Shown: positions 7,255-14,794 of the stretch, one piece after another
Layout: every line of letters begins with the position of its first letter
Position numbering within the stretch: the first letter of the stretch is position 1
DNA from: an uncultured Eubacteriales bacterium
Lineage (GTDB): Bacteria; Bacillota; Clostridia; Oscillospirales; Oscillospiraceae
Assembly: GCA_900546255.1 (NCBI GenBank)
Contig: URCB01000015.1
Coordinates: forward strand, 1 to 40,556
Length of the DNA: 40,556 bases
Reading direction: 5' to 3'
The notes under the pieces: model-generated
Databases searched by the model: none
Seen by the model: only the letters and a program-made list of their open reading frames with translations
Told to the model about the DNA's origin: nothing
Made by a program: the position numbers and the translations under genes

Positions 7255-7423
7255 GCAGCCCGACATGCACCTCCTCGCAGGGGAAACCTGCCCTGCCGCA
7301 GAGCAGAGCATCGGGTGGTTTTGGGCCCCCAAGGCGTGTTTTTCGTTGGAGCAGAACCTTTGCAGCCGAGAGTTACCATCGCCGCACAGGCATCGCAGGA
7401 GGGAAGACATTCCCTCCATTTTT
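7255..7423 (+). other. Second structured segment ending in an intrinsic terminator
   Basis: CCCGA and TGC (7259-7263, 7266-7268) pair with GCA and TCGGG (7308-7315). They enclose two hairpins, GCAGG/CCTGC (7277-7291) and CTGC/GCAG (7293-7306), which together would form a three-way junction. A perfect GGAGGGAA/TTCCCTCC hairpin (7398-7417) followed by ATTTTT acts as a plus-strand terminator. I see no promoter of its own. It may be transcribed by read-through from 7062, or be an unrelated RNA. From 7424 to 7507 the sequence is A/T-rich and I see nothing in it. Confidence 0.35.
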
Positions 7424-7507
7424 GTATGATTTGAAGTTTTTTGACAGGAATAGACTGCAAATTCTTGTGATTTTTTGATCAACTTTTTCCATTTCCCCGT
7501 TTCCCTC

Positions 7508-7536
7508 TTGACAACACCCTTTTTCCGGAGTAGCCT
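7508..7536 (+). promoter_or_regulatory. Probable promoter of the riboflavin operon
   Basis: A perfect TTGACA (7508-7513) is followed after 17 bases by TAGCCT (7531-7536), a weak -10 match. Transcription would start about 15 bases before the FMN aptamer at 7558, which fits a riboswitch leader. Confidence 0.5.
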
Positions 7537-7557
7537 GTTAGCAGACAACAAAACAGC

Positions 7558-7669
7558 GATCTTCAGGGCAGGGTGAAATTCCCGATCGGCGGTACAGTCC
7601 GCGAGCCGGCAACGGCAGGATTTGGTGCAATTCCAAAACCGACAGTATAGTCTGGATGGAAGAAGATGG
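7558..7669 (+). promoter_or_regulatory. FMN riboswitch (RFN element) aptamer
   Basis: The conserved RFN landmarks appear in order: GATCTTCAGGGCAGGGTGAA (7558-7577), ATTCCCGATCGGCGGT, GTCCGCGAGCC, GGTGCAATTCCAAAACCGACAG, and AGTCTGGATGGAAGAAGAT. P1 forms between ATCTTC (7559-7564) and GAAGAT (7662-7667). Binding of FMN is expected to repress the downstream rib genes. Between the aptamer and the terminator is an extra hairpin, ACGCGGG/CCCGCGT (7679-7695), followed by a weak T-rich run. See the terminator entry for the expression platform. Confidence 0.96.
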
Positions 7670-7783
7670 GTAAACAGTACGCGGGATCCCCGCGTCTATT
7701 TTCCGTGGAAGTATGCTCTGGGATGGTATCATTCCAGAGTTTTTTCATGGGAAAAGACACGGGATACCTGTGCTCGTTTTGAC

Positions 7784-7815
7784 GCGCTCTGAAGGTTTGC
7801 TTCAGAGCGCTTTTT
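7784..7815 (+). terminator. Riboswitch-controlled terminator upstream of ribD
   Basis: GCGCTCTGAAG (7784-7794) pairs with CTTCAGAGCGC (7800-7810) across a five-base loop, followed by TTTTT. It lies 18 bases before the ribD start. Its left arm can instead pair with the 5' strand of aptamer P1: 7558-7569 against 7786-7797 gives twelve consecutive pairs, three of them G-U. That provides a plausible antiterminator when FMN is absent. Confidence 0.9.
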
Positions 7816-7833
7816 GCATTGTGAGGTGTCACT

Positions 7834-8922
7834 ATGACCGACCAAGAATATATGGCCCAGGCTCTCTCTCTGGCCCAGAAAGGCGCCGGGTGGACCAGCC
7901 CCAACCCCATGGTGGGGGCCGTGATCGTCAAGGACGGCCAGGTCATCGGCCAGGGGTACCACGCCAAGTGTGGGGACCTCCACGCCGAGCGGGCTGCCCT
8001 GGCCGCCTGCACCCAGGACCCCGCCGGGGCCACCATGTATGTCACCCTGGAGCCCTGCTGCCACCAGGGCCGCCAGCCCCCTTGTACCGAGGCCATCCTG
8101 GAAGCCGGCATCGCCCGGGTGGTGGTGGGGTCTGGGGACCCCAACCCCAAGGTGGCGGGGAAAGGGCTGGCCATCCTCCGGACCCACGGGGTCCAGGTGA
8201 CCGAGCATGTACTGGAGGCCCAGTGCCGGGCCCTCAACGAGGTGTTCTTTCACTACATCCAGACGGGAAAGCCCTATGTGGTCCTGAAGTACGCCATGAC
8301 CTTGGACGGAAAGATGGCCGCCTACACCGGGGCCTCCCAATGGATCACCGGGGAGGAAGCCCGCCGCCACGTCCACACCCAGCGCAACCGGTTCCGGTCC
8401 ATCCTGGTGGGGGTGGACACGGTGCTCGCCGATGACCCCCAACTCACCTGCCGCATCCCCGGCGGCCGCAATCCCCTGCGGATCGTCTGCGACACCCACC
8501 TGCGCACCCCCCTCACCGCCCAAGTGGTGGCCACCGCCCGCCAGGTGCCCACCTGCCTGGCCACCTGCGTCACCCAGCACCAGCTCCTGGCTCCCTATGA
8601 AGAGAAAGGCTGCCAGATCCTCTCCCTCCCCTCTGCCCAAGGGCACGTCAGTTTGCCCGCCCTGTTGGAGCGGCTGGGGGAGATGGAGGTGGACAGTGTC
8701 CTGCTGGAAGGGGGCGCCGCCCTCCACTGGTCGGCGGTCCAGGCGGGCATCGTGAACAAGGTGCAGGCCTATCTGGCCCCCAAGATTCTAGGGGGCCAGG
8801 GGGCAAAGTCCCCCGTGGGCGGCCAGGGGTTCCCCCACCCGGACCAGGCGCTCCGCCTGGCCCCGCCCACCCTCACCCGGCTAGGGGAGGACATTCTGCT
8901 GGAAAGTGAGGTGATTGGCTGA
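7834..8922 (+). CDS. ribD: Bifunctional riboflavin deaminase/reductase RibD
   Basis: RibD deaminates and then reduces the pyrimidine intermediate of riboflavin synthesis. The 362-residue protein has an N-terminal deaminase domain (about 1-145) with zinc ligands His50 (HAE, catalytic Glu52), Cys75 and Cys84 (PCC...PPC), at the same positions as in E. coli. The C-terminal reductase domain begins around residue 147, with AMTLDGKMA and LVGVDTVLADDP. GAGGTG precedes the ATG. The stop codon overlaps the ribE start by one base (TGATG). It is the first gene of ribD-ribE-ribBA-ribH under FMN riboswitch control. Confidence 0.97.
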   Translation: MTDQEYMAQALSLAQKGAGWTSPNPMVGAVIVKDGQVIGQGYHAKCGDLHAERAALAACTQDPAGATMYVTLEPCCHQGRQPPCTEAILEAGIARVVVGSGDPNPKVAGKGLAILRTHGVQVTEHVLEAQCRALNEVFFHYIQTGKPYVVLKYAMTLDGKMAAYTGASQWITGEEARRHVHTQRNRFRSILVGVDTVLADDPQLTCRIPGGRNPLRIVCDTHLRTPLTAQVVATARQVPTCLATCVTQHQLLAPYEEKGCQILSLPSAQGHVSLPALLERLGEMEVDSVLLEGGAALHWSAVQAGIVNKVQAYLAPKILGGQGAKSPVGGQGFPHPDQALRLAPPTLTRLGEDILLESEVIG

Positions 8923-9572
8923 TGTTTACCGGCATCGTGGAAGAAATGGGCACCTTGAAGGCCATCCGCAAAGGCCCCCACAGTGCCGTGCTGGAGATCC
9001 AAGCCAAAGTTGTTCTGGAGGACATCCATTTAGGGGACAGCATCGCCGTCAACGGCGTCTGCCTCACCGCCACATCCTACTCCCCCACCGGCTTCACCGC
9101 CGACGTCATGCACGAGACCTTGAACCGCTCCGCCCTGGCCACCCTCCGCCCGGGCAGCCGGGTCAACCTGGAGCGGGCCATGGCGGCAAACGGCCGCTTC
9201 GGAGGCCACATCGTAGCCGGCCATGTGGACGGGGTGGGCACCGTGCAGCGGATCACCCGGGATGACAATGCCATCTGGTATACCATCGCCGCCGGGCCGG
9301 AGATTCTCCGGTACGTGGTGGAGAAGGGCTCCATCACCATCGACGGCATCAGCCTCACCGTGGCCAAGGTGGACAGCCAATCCTTCGCCATCTCTGCCAT
9401 TCCCCACACCGTGTCCGTCACCGTGCTGGCCGACCGGAAGGTGGGAGACCTTGTCAACCTAGAAACAGACATCATCGGAAAGTACGTGGAAAAACTCCTC
9501 TCCCCTGCCCAGGAGTCCCCCGCGCCCGCCTCCGGTATCACCAAAGAATTCTTAACTCGCTATGGCTTTTGA
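8922..9572 (+). CDS. ribE: Riboflavin synthase, alpha subunit
   Basis: It dismutates two molecules of 6,7-dimethyl-8-ribityllumazine into riboflavin and the ribityl-pyrimidine. The 216-residue protein has the expected internal duplication of two lumazine-binding barrels. Each opens with a [10 protein letters not shown] or [18 protein letters not shown] motif, and both contain GVCLTAT or GISLTVA. The start overlaps the ribD stop by one base. The gene ends 19 bases before the chosen ribBA start. Confidence 0.97.
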   Translation: MFTGIVEEMGTLKAIRKGPHSAVLEIQAKVVLEDIHLGDSIAVNGVCLTATSYSPTGFTADVMHETLNRSALATLRPGSRVNLERAMAANGRFGGHIVAGHVDGVGTVQRITRDDNAIWYTIAAGPEILRYVVEKGSITIDGISLTVAKVDSQSFAISAIPHTVSVTVLADRKVGDLVNLETDIIGKYVEKLLSPAQESPAPASGITKEFLTRYGF

Positions 9573-9591
9573 GCCAGGAAAGGAGCCTTCC

Positions 9592-10791
9592 ATGTTTCAG
9601 TACAACACCATCGAAGAGGCCCTGGAGGACCTGCGCCAGGGCAAAATGATCCTCTGCACCGACGACCCCGACCGGGAGAACGAAGGGGACCTCATTTGCG
9701 CTGCGGAGTTTGCCACCACGGAAAACGTGAACTTCATGGCCACCCATGGCAAGGGGCTCATCTGCATGCCCATGTCCTATGAGTATGTCCGCAAGCTCCA
9801 GTTCCCCCAGATGGTCACCCGGAACACCGACAACCACGAGACCGCCTTCACCGTCTCCATCGACCATGTGGACACCACCACGGGCATCTCCGCGGCGGAG
9901 CGCTCCCTCACCGCCATGAAGTGCGTGGACCCGGAGGCCAAGCCCGAAGATTTCCGCCGCCCCGGGCACATGTTCCCCCTGCTGGCCAAGGACAACGGCG
10001 TGCTGGAGCGCAACGGCCACACCGAGGCCACCGTGGACCTGATGCGCCTGGCCGGCCTGAAGGAGGTGGGCCTCTGCTGTGAGATCATGCGGGAGGACGG
10101 CACCATGATGCGGGCCCCGGAACTCCAGGAGAAGTCCAAGGAATGGGGCCTGAAGTTCATCACCATCCGGGACCTGCAGAACTACCGCAAGCGCCACGAA
10201 GTGCTGGTGGACCGGGTCACTGTCACCAAAATGCCCACCAAGTACGGGGACTTCATGGCCTACGGCTACGTCAACAAGCTCAACGGCCAGCACCACGTGG
10301 CCCTGGTGAAAGGGGAGATTGGGGACGGGCAGGATCTGCTCTGCCGGGTCCACTCCGAGTGCCTCACCGGGGACACCTTCGGCTCCCTCCGGTGTGACTG
10401 CGGCCAGCAGCTGGCCGCCGCCATGACCCAGATTGAGCAGGAGGGCCGGGGCATCCTGCTGTACATGCGCCAGGAGGGCCGGGGCATCGGCCTCATCAAC
10501 AAGCTGCGGGCCTACGCCCTCCAGGACCAGGGGATGGACACCCTGGAGGCCAACCTGGCCCTGGGCTTTGCCGGGGACCTGCGGGAGTACTACATCGGCG
10601 CCCAGATTCTCCGGGACCTGGGGGCCAAGACCCTCCGCCTGCTCACCAACAACCCCGACAAGGTCTACCAGCTGGCTGACTTCGGCATGGCCATCAAGGA
10701 GCGGGTGCCCATCCAGATGGCCGCCACCCCCCACGACCTCTTCTACCTCCAGACCAAGCAGAAGAAGATGGGGCACATCCTCAACTACTAA
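9592..10791 (+). CDS. ribBA: Bifunctional DHBP synthase / GTP cyclohydrolase II
   Basis: The fusion supplies both branches of riboflavin synthesis. The N-terminal half (about 1-200) makes 3,4-dihydroxy-2-butanone 4-phosphate and carries [11 protein letters not shown]. The C-terminal half opens GTP and carries the zinc motif [18 protein letters not shown] and the [16 protein letters not shown] loop. Length is 399 residues, close to the 398 of B. subtilis RibA. Start: the ATG at 9592 has AAGGAG seven bases upstream. An ATG at 9562 would overlap ribE and has no ribosome binding site. Confidence 0.97.
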   Translation: MFQYNTIEEALEDLRQGKMILCTDDPDRENEGDLICAAEFATTENVNFMATHGKGLICMPMSYEYVRKLQFPQMVTRNTDNHETAFTVSIDHVDTTTGISAAERSLTAMKCVDPEAKPEDFRRPGHMFPLLAKDNGVLERNGHTEATVDLMRLAGLKEVGLCCEIMREDGTMMRAPELQEKSKEWGLKFITIRDLQNYRKRHEVLVDRVTVTKMPTKYGDFMAYGYVNKLNGQHHVALVKGEIGDGQDLLCRVHSECLTGDTFGSLRCDCGQQLAAAMTQIEQEGRGILLYMRQEGRGIGLINKLRAYALQDQGMDTLEANLALGFAGDLREYYIGAQILRDLGAKTLRLLTNNPDKVYQLADFGMAIKERVPIQMAATPHDLFYLQTKQKKMGHILNY

Positions 10792-10835
10792 GTTCCAACC
10801 CCCACAGAGTATTAGAATAAAGGAGACATACTGCC

Positions 10836-11303
10836 ATGAAAACCTTTGAAGGAAACCTGGTCGCACAAAACATGAAGGTCGCCCTTGTGGCTGCCCGGTT
10901 CAACGAATTCATCACCTCCAAACTCATCGGCGGCGCCATGGACGGCCTCACCCGCCATGGGGTCCAGGAGGAGGACATCTCCTTGGCCTGGGTCCCCGGC
11001 GCCTTTGAGATCCCCCTCATCGCCTCCAAGATGGCCGCCAGCGGCAAGTACGACGCGGTGATCTGCCTGGGGGCGGTGATCCGGGGCAGCACCAGCCACT
11101 ACGACTACGTCTGCGCGGAGGTGTCCAAGGGGATCGCCCAGGTCTCCCTCCAGAGCCAGGTCCCGGTGCTCTTTGGGGTGCTCACCACCGACACCATTGA
11201 GCAGGCCATTGAGCGGGCCGGCACCAAGGCGGGCAACAAGGGCTATGACTGCGCCCTCAGCGCCGTGGAGATGGTCAATCTCATTCGAGAGGTGGAGGTC
11301 TAA
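10836..11303 (+). CDS. ribH: 6,7-dimethyl-8-ribityllumazine synthase
   Basis: RibH condenses the butanone phosphate with the ribityl-pyrimidine to form the lumazine precursor, usually in a 60-subunit capsid around riboflavin synthase. The 155-residue protein has [39 protein letters not shown] (with the catalytic His) and [24 protein letters not shown] precedes the ATG. It is the last gene of the operon, with a strong bidirectional terminator 18 bases after the stop. Confidence 0.98.
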   Translation: MKTFEGNLVAQNMKVALVAARFNEFITSKLIGGAMDGLTRHGVQEEDISLAWVPGAFEIPLIASKMAASGKYDAVICLGAVIRGSTSHYDYVCAEVSKGIAQVSLQSQVPVLFGVLTTDTIEQAIERAGTKAGNKGYDCALSAVEMVNLIREVEV

Positions 11304-11320
11304 CCTGCCCTCTGCATGGC

Positions 11321-11349
11321 AAAAGCGCACCCCGATGGGGTGCGCTTTT
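11321..11349. terminator. Bidirectional terminator between ribH and the metal ATPase
   Basis: AAAAGCGCACCCC (11321-11333), a GAT loop and GGGGTGCGCTTTT form a 13-bp stem with A and T arms. It can end the rib operon on the plus strand and the ATPase gene on the minus strand. Confidence 0.92.
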
Positions 11350-11417
11350 CCTCTTTCTGTCTCATAGTCCGTCAAACGAGCGCCTTTCCATCCCCCGTCG
11401 GACCGCCAAAGCAGGCC

Positions 11418-13304
11418 TCACTGCCCCTCTTTGTGGGCGCGCTCCTTCCACTGGAGGAGGAAGGCGGCGTTGATGATCACCACCACAGACCCGGCGTTGT
11501 GAACCAGGGCCCCCACCACAGGGTTTAGGATCCCCAAAATGGCCAGGACGATGGCCACAAAGTTCAAGGCCATGGAGAAGGTAAGGTTACACTTGATGGT
11601 GAACATCATTCGCCGGGCCAGGCGGAGCAGGTGGGGCAGCTCCTGGATGTCGTCGTTGACCAGGGCGATGTCCGCCGCGTCCACGGCGATGTCGCTGCCC
11701 ACACCCCCCATGGCGATGCCCACGAAGGCCTTCTTCAGGGCGGGGGCATCGTTGATGCCGTCGCCGATCATGCACACCGGCTGGCCGTTCTGCTGGCTGG
11801 CGTCGATGTAAGCCAGCTTGTCCTCCGGCAGGCAGCCCCACTGCACCTCTGGGATGCCCAGCTGGCCGGCGATGTGCTGGGCGGCGTTGGCGTTGTCCCC
11901 GGTGAGGAGGACGGGCTCCACCCCCGCCGCCTGGGTCCGCTGGATGGTCTGGGCCGCCTGGGGCCGGAGGGTGTCCGACAGGGCCAGGAACCCGGCCAGC
12001 CTCCCATCCACCCCACAGTAGATGACGGTGCACCCCTCCTGGAGCCACCGGTCGGCCGCCGTCTGGGCCTGGGCAGGCAGGTGGATGCCCAGCTCCGCCA
12101 GCAGTTTGGGGTTTCCCGCCGCCACCTGGCGGCCCTGGCAGGTCACTTGAACCCCACGACCGGGGAGCATCTGGAAGTCCTCTCCGGGGGGAATCTGGCC
12201 TGCCCCCTCCTCCCGGAAGCACCGGACCACCGCCTTGCCCAAGGGGTGCTCTGACAGGGCCTCCGCACAGGCGACCTGGGCATAGAGGGTTTCCTTGCTG
12301 GTGGCGCCGTCCAGGGGGACCACGGCCACCACCTGGGGTGTGCCGAAGGTGAGGGTCCCCGTCTTGTCAAAGGTCACCTTGGTCACCTGGGACAGGCGCT
12401 CCAAGGCATCCCCCTCCCGCACCAGGAAGCCATGGCGGGTGGCGTTGCCGATGGCCGCCATGATGGCCGTGGGGGTGGCCAGCACCAGGGCGCAGGGGCA
12501 GAAGACCACCAGGATGGTCACCGCCCGGATGATCTCCCCGGTGACTGCCCAGGTGATCCCCGCAGAAACCAGGGCGATGACCACGATCCAGGTGGCCCAG
12601 CGGTCGGCCAGGTTCACGATCTTGGCCTTGCCGGCGTCGGCGGACTGGACCAGGCGGATCATCCGTTGGATGGAACTGTCCTCCCCCACCTTGGTGGCCT
12701 CCATAGTAAAGGCCCCAAACTGGTTTACGGTGCCGCTGGCCACCTCGTCCCCCTCCCCCTTGTCCACAGGGAGGGACTCGCCGGTCATCACCGCCTGGTT
12801 GATGGAGGTCTGGCCTTGGAGGATCACCCCATCCACCGGAACGGTCTCCCCGGGGAGGACCCGCAGCTGGTCCCCCACCTGGACCTCCTCCGCGGGGATA
12901 ACCTTCTCTCCCTCTGCTGTCATCACCCGAGCGGTGCGGGGGGTAAGGTGGACCAGCTTCTCAATCCCCGCCCGGGCCTTGGCCACGGTGAGGTCCTCCA
13001 AAAGGCCGCCCAGCTGCATGATGAAGGCCACCTCGCCGGCGGCAAAATCCTCCCCAATGAGCACCGAGGCCACAAGGGCCATGGACACCAGCACATCCGC
13101 CTTGATGTCAAAGGCGGTGACCAGGCCGATGATGGCCTCCAGCAGGATCGGCACTCCGCAGAGGAGGATGGCAACCCAAGCCGGATCCACCGGCAGATTC
13201 TCCCCCCAAAAAATGCTGCACAGGAGAGACACGCCGCCGAGGACCAGGAAGGTGATGTCCTTCTTGGTCCCGCCCCACTCCAAAAACGCTTCTAAACGCT
13301 CCAT
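11418..13304 (-). CDS. P1B-type heavy-metal ATPase, probable copper exporter
   Basis: An integral membrane, ATP-driven metal transporter of 628 residues. It has the actuator-domain TGES (174-177), the metal-site CPC in the sixth membrane helix (269-271), the phosphorylation motif DKTGTLT (from 313), SEHPLGKAV and GDGINDAPA. It starts directly with the membrane region: there is no N-terminal CxxC metal-binding domain. The last helix carries GALVHNAGSVVV, which differs from the M-x-x-S-S pattern of typical CopA, so copper is inferred mainly from the adjacent CsoR-type sensor. Zinc, cadmium or manganese cannot be excluded. The ATG has AAAGGAGG upstream. Expression should be controlled by the operators at 13349-13388. 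Confidence 0.92.
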   Translation of the reverse strand: MERLEAFLEWGGTKKDITFLVLGGVSLLCSIFWGENLPVDPAWVAILLCGVPILLEAIIGLVTAFDIKADVLVSMALVASVLIGEDFAAGEVAFIMQLGGLLEDLTVAKARAGIEKLVHLTPRTARVMTAEGEKVIPAEEVQVGDQLRVLPGETVPVDGVILQGQTSINQAVMTGESLPVDKGEGDEVASGTVNQFGAFTMEATKVGEDSSIQRMIRLVQSADAGKAKIVNLADRWATWIVVIALVSAGITWAVTGEIIRAVTILVVFCPCALVLATPTAIMAAIGNATRHGFLVREGDALERLSQVTKVTFDKTGTLTFGTPQVVAVVPLDGATSKETLYAQVACAEALSEHPLGKAVVRCFREEGAGQIPPGEDFQMLPGRGVQVTCQGRQVAAGNPKLLAELGIHLPAQAQTAADRWLQEGCTVIYCGVDGRLAGFLALSDTLRPQAAQTIQRTQAAGVEPVLLTGDNANAAQHIAGQLGIPEVQWGCLPEDKLAYIDASQQNGQPVCMIGDGINDAPALKKAFVGIAMGGVGSDIAVDAADIALVNDDIQELPHLLRLARRMMFTIKCNLTFSMALNFVAIVLAILGILNPVVGALVHNAGSVVVIINAAFLLQWKERAHKEGQ

Positions 13305-13348
13305 AGTTTCCTCCTTTTCTCTGTAGAAGAGGGGGATCCAGCGGATGG

Positions 13349-13397
13349 ATACCCCCTAGGGTATTTCCATTATACCCATAGGGGTATACCTTGTCAA
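13349..13397 (-). promoter_or_regulatory. Perfect sigma-A promoter overlapped by two CsoR-type operators
   Basis: On the minus strand, TTGACA (13392-13397), a 17-base spacer and TATAAT (13369-13374) form a perfect consensus promoter for the ATPase. The spacer and part of the -10 are filled by TATACCCATAGGGGTATA (13371-13388), a 7-4-7 palindrome like known CsoR operators. A second box, ATACCCCCTAGGGTAT (13349-13364), covers the predicted start site. Binding would block the polymerase directly. Confidence 0.85.
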
Positions 13398-13407
13398 GAT
13401 GAAACAA

Positions 13408-13440
13408 GAAAACCGGCTGGAATCTTTCCCGCCGGTTTTC
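13408..13440. terminator. Terminator between csoR and the metal ATPase
   Basis: GAAAACCGGC (13408-13417) pairs with GCCGGTTTTC (13431-13440). On the minus strand it ends in TTTTCTTGTTTC and lies about 14 bases past the csoR stop. It separates csoR from the ATPase promoter, so the two genes have separate transcripts. Confidence 0.75.
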
Positions 13441-13453
13441 ACGCTGTTGGTGG

Positions 13454-13729
13454 TCAATTCATATTCGCAAACCGCTCCACCGCTTTGGTGAAGTTGGCGA
13501 TGGTCTGGTCCGGGTCGCCGTGCTCCAGGCCATCCCGGACACAGTGCTTGATGTGCCCTTCCAGTACCACTTGGCCGGCCTTGTGGAGGGCCGACTTGGC
13601 GGCGTTGATCTGGGCCAAAATATCTTCACAAGGGATGTCCTCGTCGATCATCCGGTCAATGGCCTGTACCTGGCCGATGATCTTTTTCAGCCGGCGGTGC
13701 AGGTTATCTGCGTCCATACATTGCCTCAC
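13454..13729 (-). CDS. csoR: CsoR-family metal-sensing repressor
   Basis: A small all-helical DNA-binding repressor of 91 residues. Its ligand set is Cys34, His59 and Cys63 (C-x24-H-x3-C), the spacing of Cu(I)-sensing CsoR rather than the Ni/Co sensor RcnR or formaldehyde sensor FrmR patterns. Copper binding is expected to release it from the ATACCC-N4-GGGTAT boxes found at 13349-13388 and 13841-13858. Start: the GTG at 13729 has AGGAGG eight bases upstream. A GTG at 13738 falls within that site, and an ATG at 13717 is a weaker alternative. It precedes the metal ATPase on the same strand, separated by a terminator. Confidence 0.93.
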   Translation of the reverse strand: MRQCMDADNLHRRLKKIIGQVQAIDRMIDEDIPCEDILAQINAAKSALHKAGQVVLEGHIKHCVRDGLEHGDPDQTIANFTKAVERFANMN

Positions 13730-13770
13730 GGTGCGCACCTCCTGTCCCTTCAGGGAACTCTTTTCTTGTT

Positions 13771-13868
13771 ATTATCCAGCAAGCAGGGCAGTTTGTCAAG
13801 TCGTGCGCCGCCCTGTAAGTCCCCTACGGCACCGGTGCAAGATACCATAGGGGGTATCTGCTTTCCAA
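13771..13868 (-). promoter_or_regulatory. csoR promoters and third CsoR-type box
   Basis: A strong promoter TTGACA (13794-13799), 17 bases, GATAAT (13771-13776) precedes csoR on the minus strand. Farther upstream the box GATACCATAGGGGGTATC (13841-13858) has one mismatch to the ATACCC-N4-GGGTAT pattern. It falls in the 18-base spacer of a weaker candidate promoter, TTGGAA (13863-13868) and TATCTT (13839-13844). csoR may thus have one autoregulated and one unregulated promoter. On the plus strand a TTGACA at 13888-13893 could serve the transketolase genes, but its -10 is weak. Confidence 0.6.
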
Positions 13869-13963
13869 GGGGATCTCCCCTTCCTGATTGACATTTCTCC
13901 CCTACTATGATACCTTTTTCTTACTAGAAATCCGTCATCTTTCCCAAGACAGGAGGTTTTTTC

Positions 13964-14794
13964 ATGTCCTACGATCTCCCCGCCCTTTGCCGTCAGGTCC
14001 GGCGGGACATTCTCACCATGACCCATGCCGCTGGGTCCGGCCATCCAGGCGGGTCCCTTTCCGCGGTAGAAATCCTGGTTACCCTCTATTTCGATCAAAT
14101 GCACCTGGACCCCGCCCAGCCGGAGGACCCAAACCGGGACCGGTTCCTCCTCTCCAAGGGCCACGCCGCCCCGGTGCTTTACAGCGCCCTGGCCCGGCGG
14201 GGCTTCTTTGATCCCGCCCTTCTGCCCACTCTGCGGCAGTTGGACTCCCCCCTCCAGGGCCACCCCCACCGGGAAAAGCTGCCGGGGCTGGACTGCTCCT
14301 CCGGCTCCCTGGGCCAGGGGTTGTCCGTCGCCAATGGCCTGGCTCTGGCCGCCCGGCGGACCGGGCGGTCCTACCGCACCTACTGCCTCTTAGGGGATGG
14401 GGAGGTGCAGGAGGGCCAAATCTGGGAGGCCGCCATGACCGCCGCCCAGTTCTCCCTGGACAACGTCTGCGCCGTGGTGGATGACAACGGCGTCCAGCTG
14501 GACGGCCCCACCAAGGACATCATGGACGTGGAACCCCTCGGGGCCAAGTTTGCCGCCTTTGGCTGGGAGGTGTTGGACATAGACGGCCACAGCCTGGCCG
14601 CCCTGCGGGACGCCTTCCGCATCGCCGCGGCCACCCAGGGGCGGCCCACCGTCCTCATCGCCCACACGGTGAAGGGCAAGGGGGTCTCCTTCATGGAGGG
14701 CCAAGCCGCCTGGCACGGCAAGGCGCCCAATGATCAGGAACTGGCCGCTGCCCTGACAGAACTCGCAGAAGGAGGCACGCCCCATGAAGCTTGA
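13964..14794 (+). CDS. Transketolase, N-terminal (thiamine diphosphate-binding) subunit
   Basis: One half of a split transketolase, which moves two-carbon units between sugar phosphates in the pentose phosphate pathway. The 276-residue protein has THAAGSGHPGGSLS, LSKGHAAPVLYSAL, SLGQGLSVANG and the thiamine diphosphate/metal motif GDGEVQEGQIWEA...DDNG. AGGAGG precedes the ATG. It overlaps the C-terminal subunit gene by 11 bases, so the two are coupled. Such split transketolases are common in Clostridia and archaea. Confidence 0.95.
   Translation: MSYDLPALCRQVRRDILTMTHAAGSGHPGGSLSAVEILVTLYFDQMHLDPAQPEDPNRDRFLLSKGHAAPVLYSALARRGFFDPALLPTLRQLDSPLQGHPHREKLPGLDCSSGSLGQGLSVANGLALAARRTGRSYRTYCLLGDGEVQEGQIWEAAMTAAQFSLDNVCAVVDDNGVQLDGPTKDIMDVEPLGAKFAAFGWEVLDIDGHSLAALRDAFRIAAATQGRPTVLIAHTVKGKGVSFMEGQAAWHGKAPNDQELAAALTELAEGGTPHEA

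Noticed and set aside
7062..7423. tmRNA, RNase P RNA or SRP RNA in the long non-coding region
   Set aside because: I looked on both strands for the tmRNA tag and CCA end, the RNase P GAGGAAAGTCC core and the SRP GGAAG loop and found none of them.
7042..7551. Minus-strand open frame of 169 codons in the gap upstream of the riboflavin operon
   Set aside because: Arg/Gly/Ser/Cys-rich composition without any domain, and it covers the promoter, rod helices and terminators of the structured RNA candidate. No convincing ribosome binding site was found.
13888..13911. Promoter for the transketolase genes
   Set aside because: TTGACA is perfect, but the base run 17 positions later (TACCTT) matches the -10 at only 3 of 6, so it was mentioned but not listed as a separate feature.
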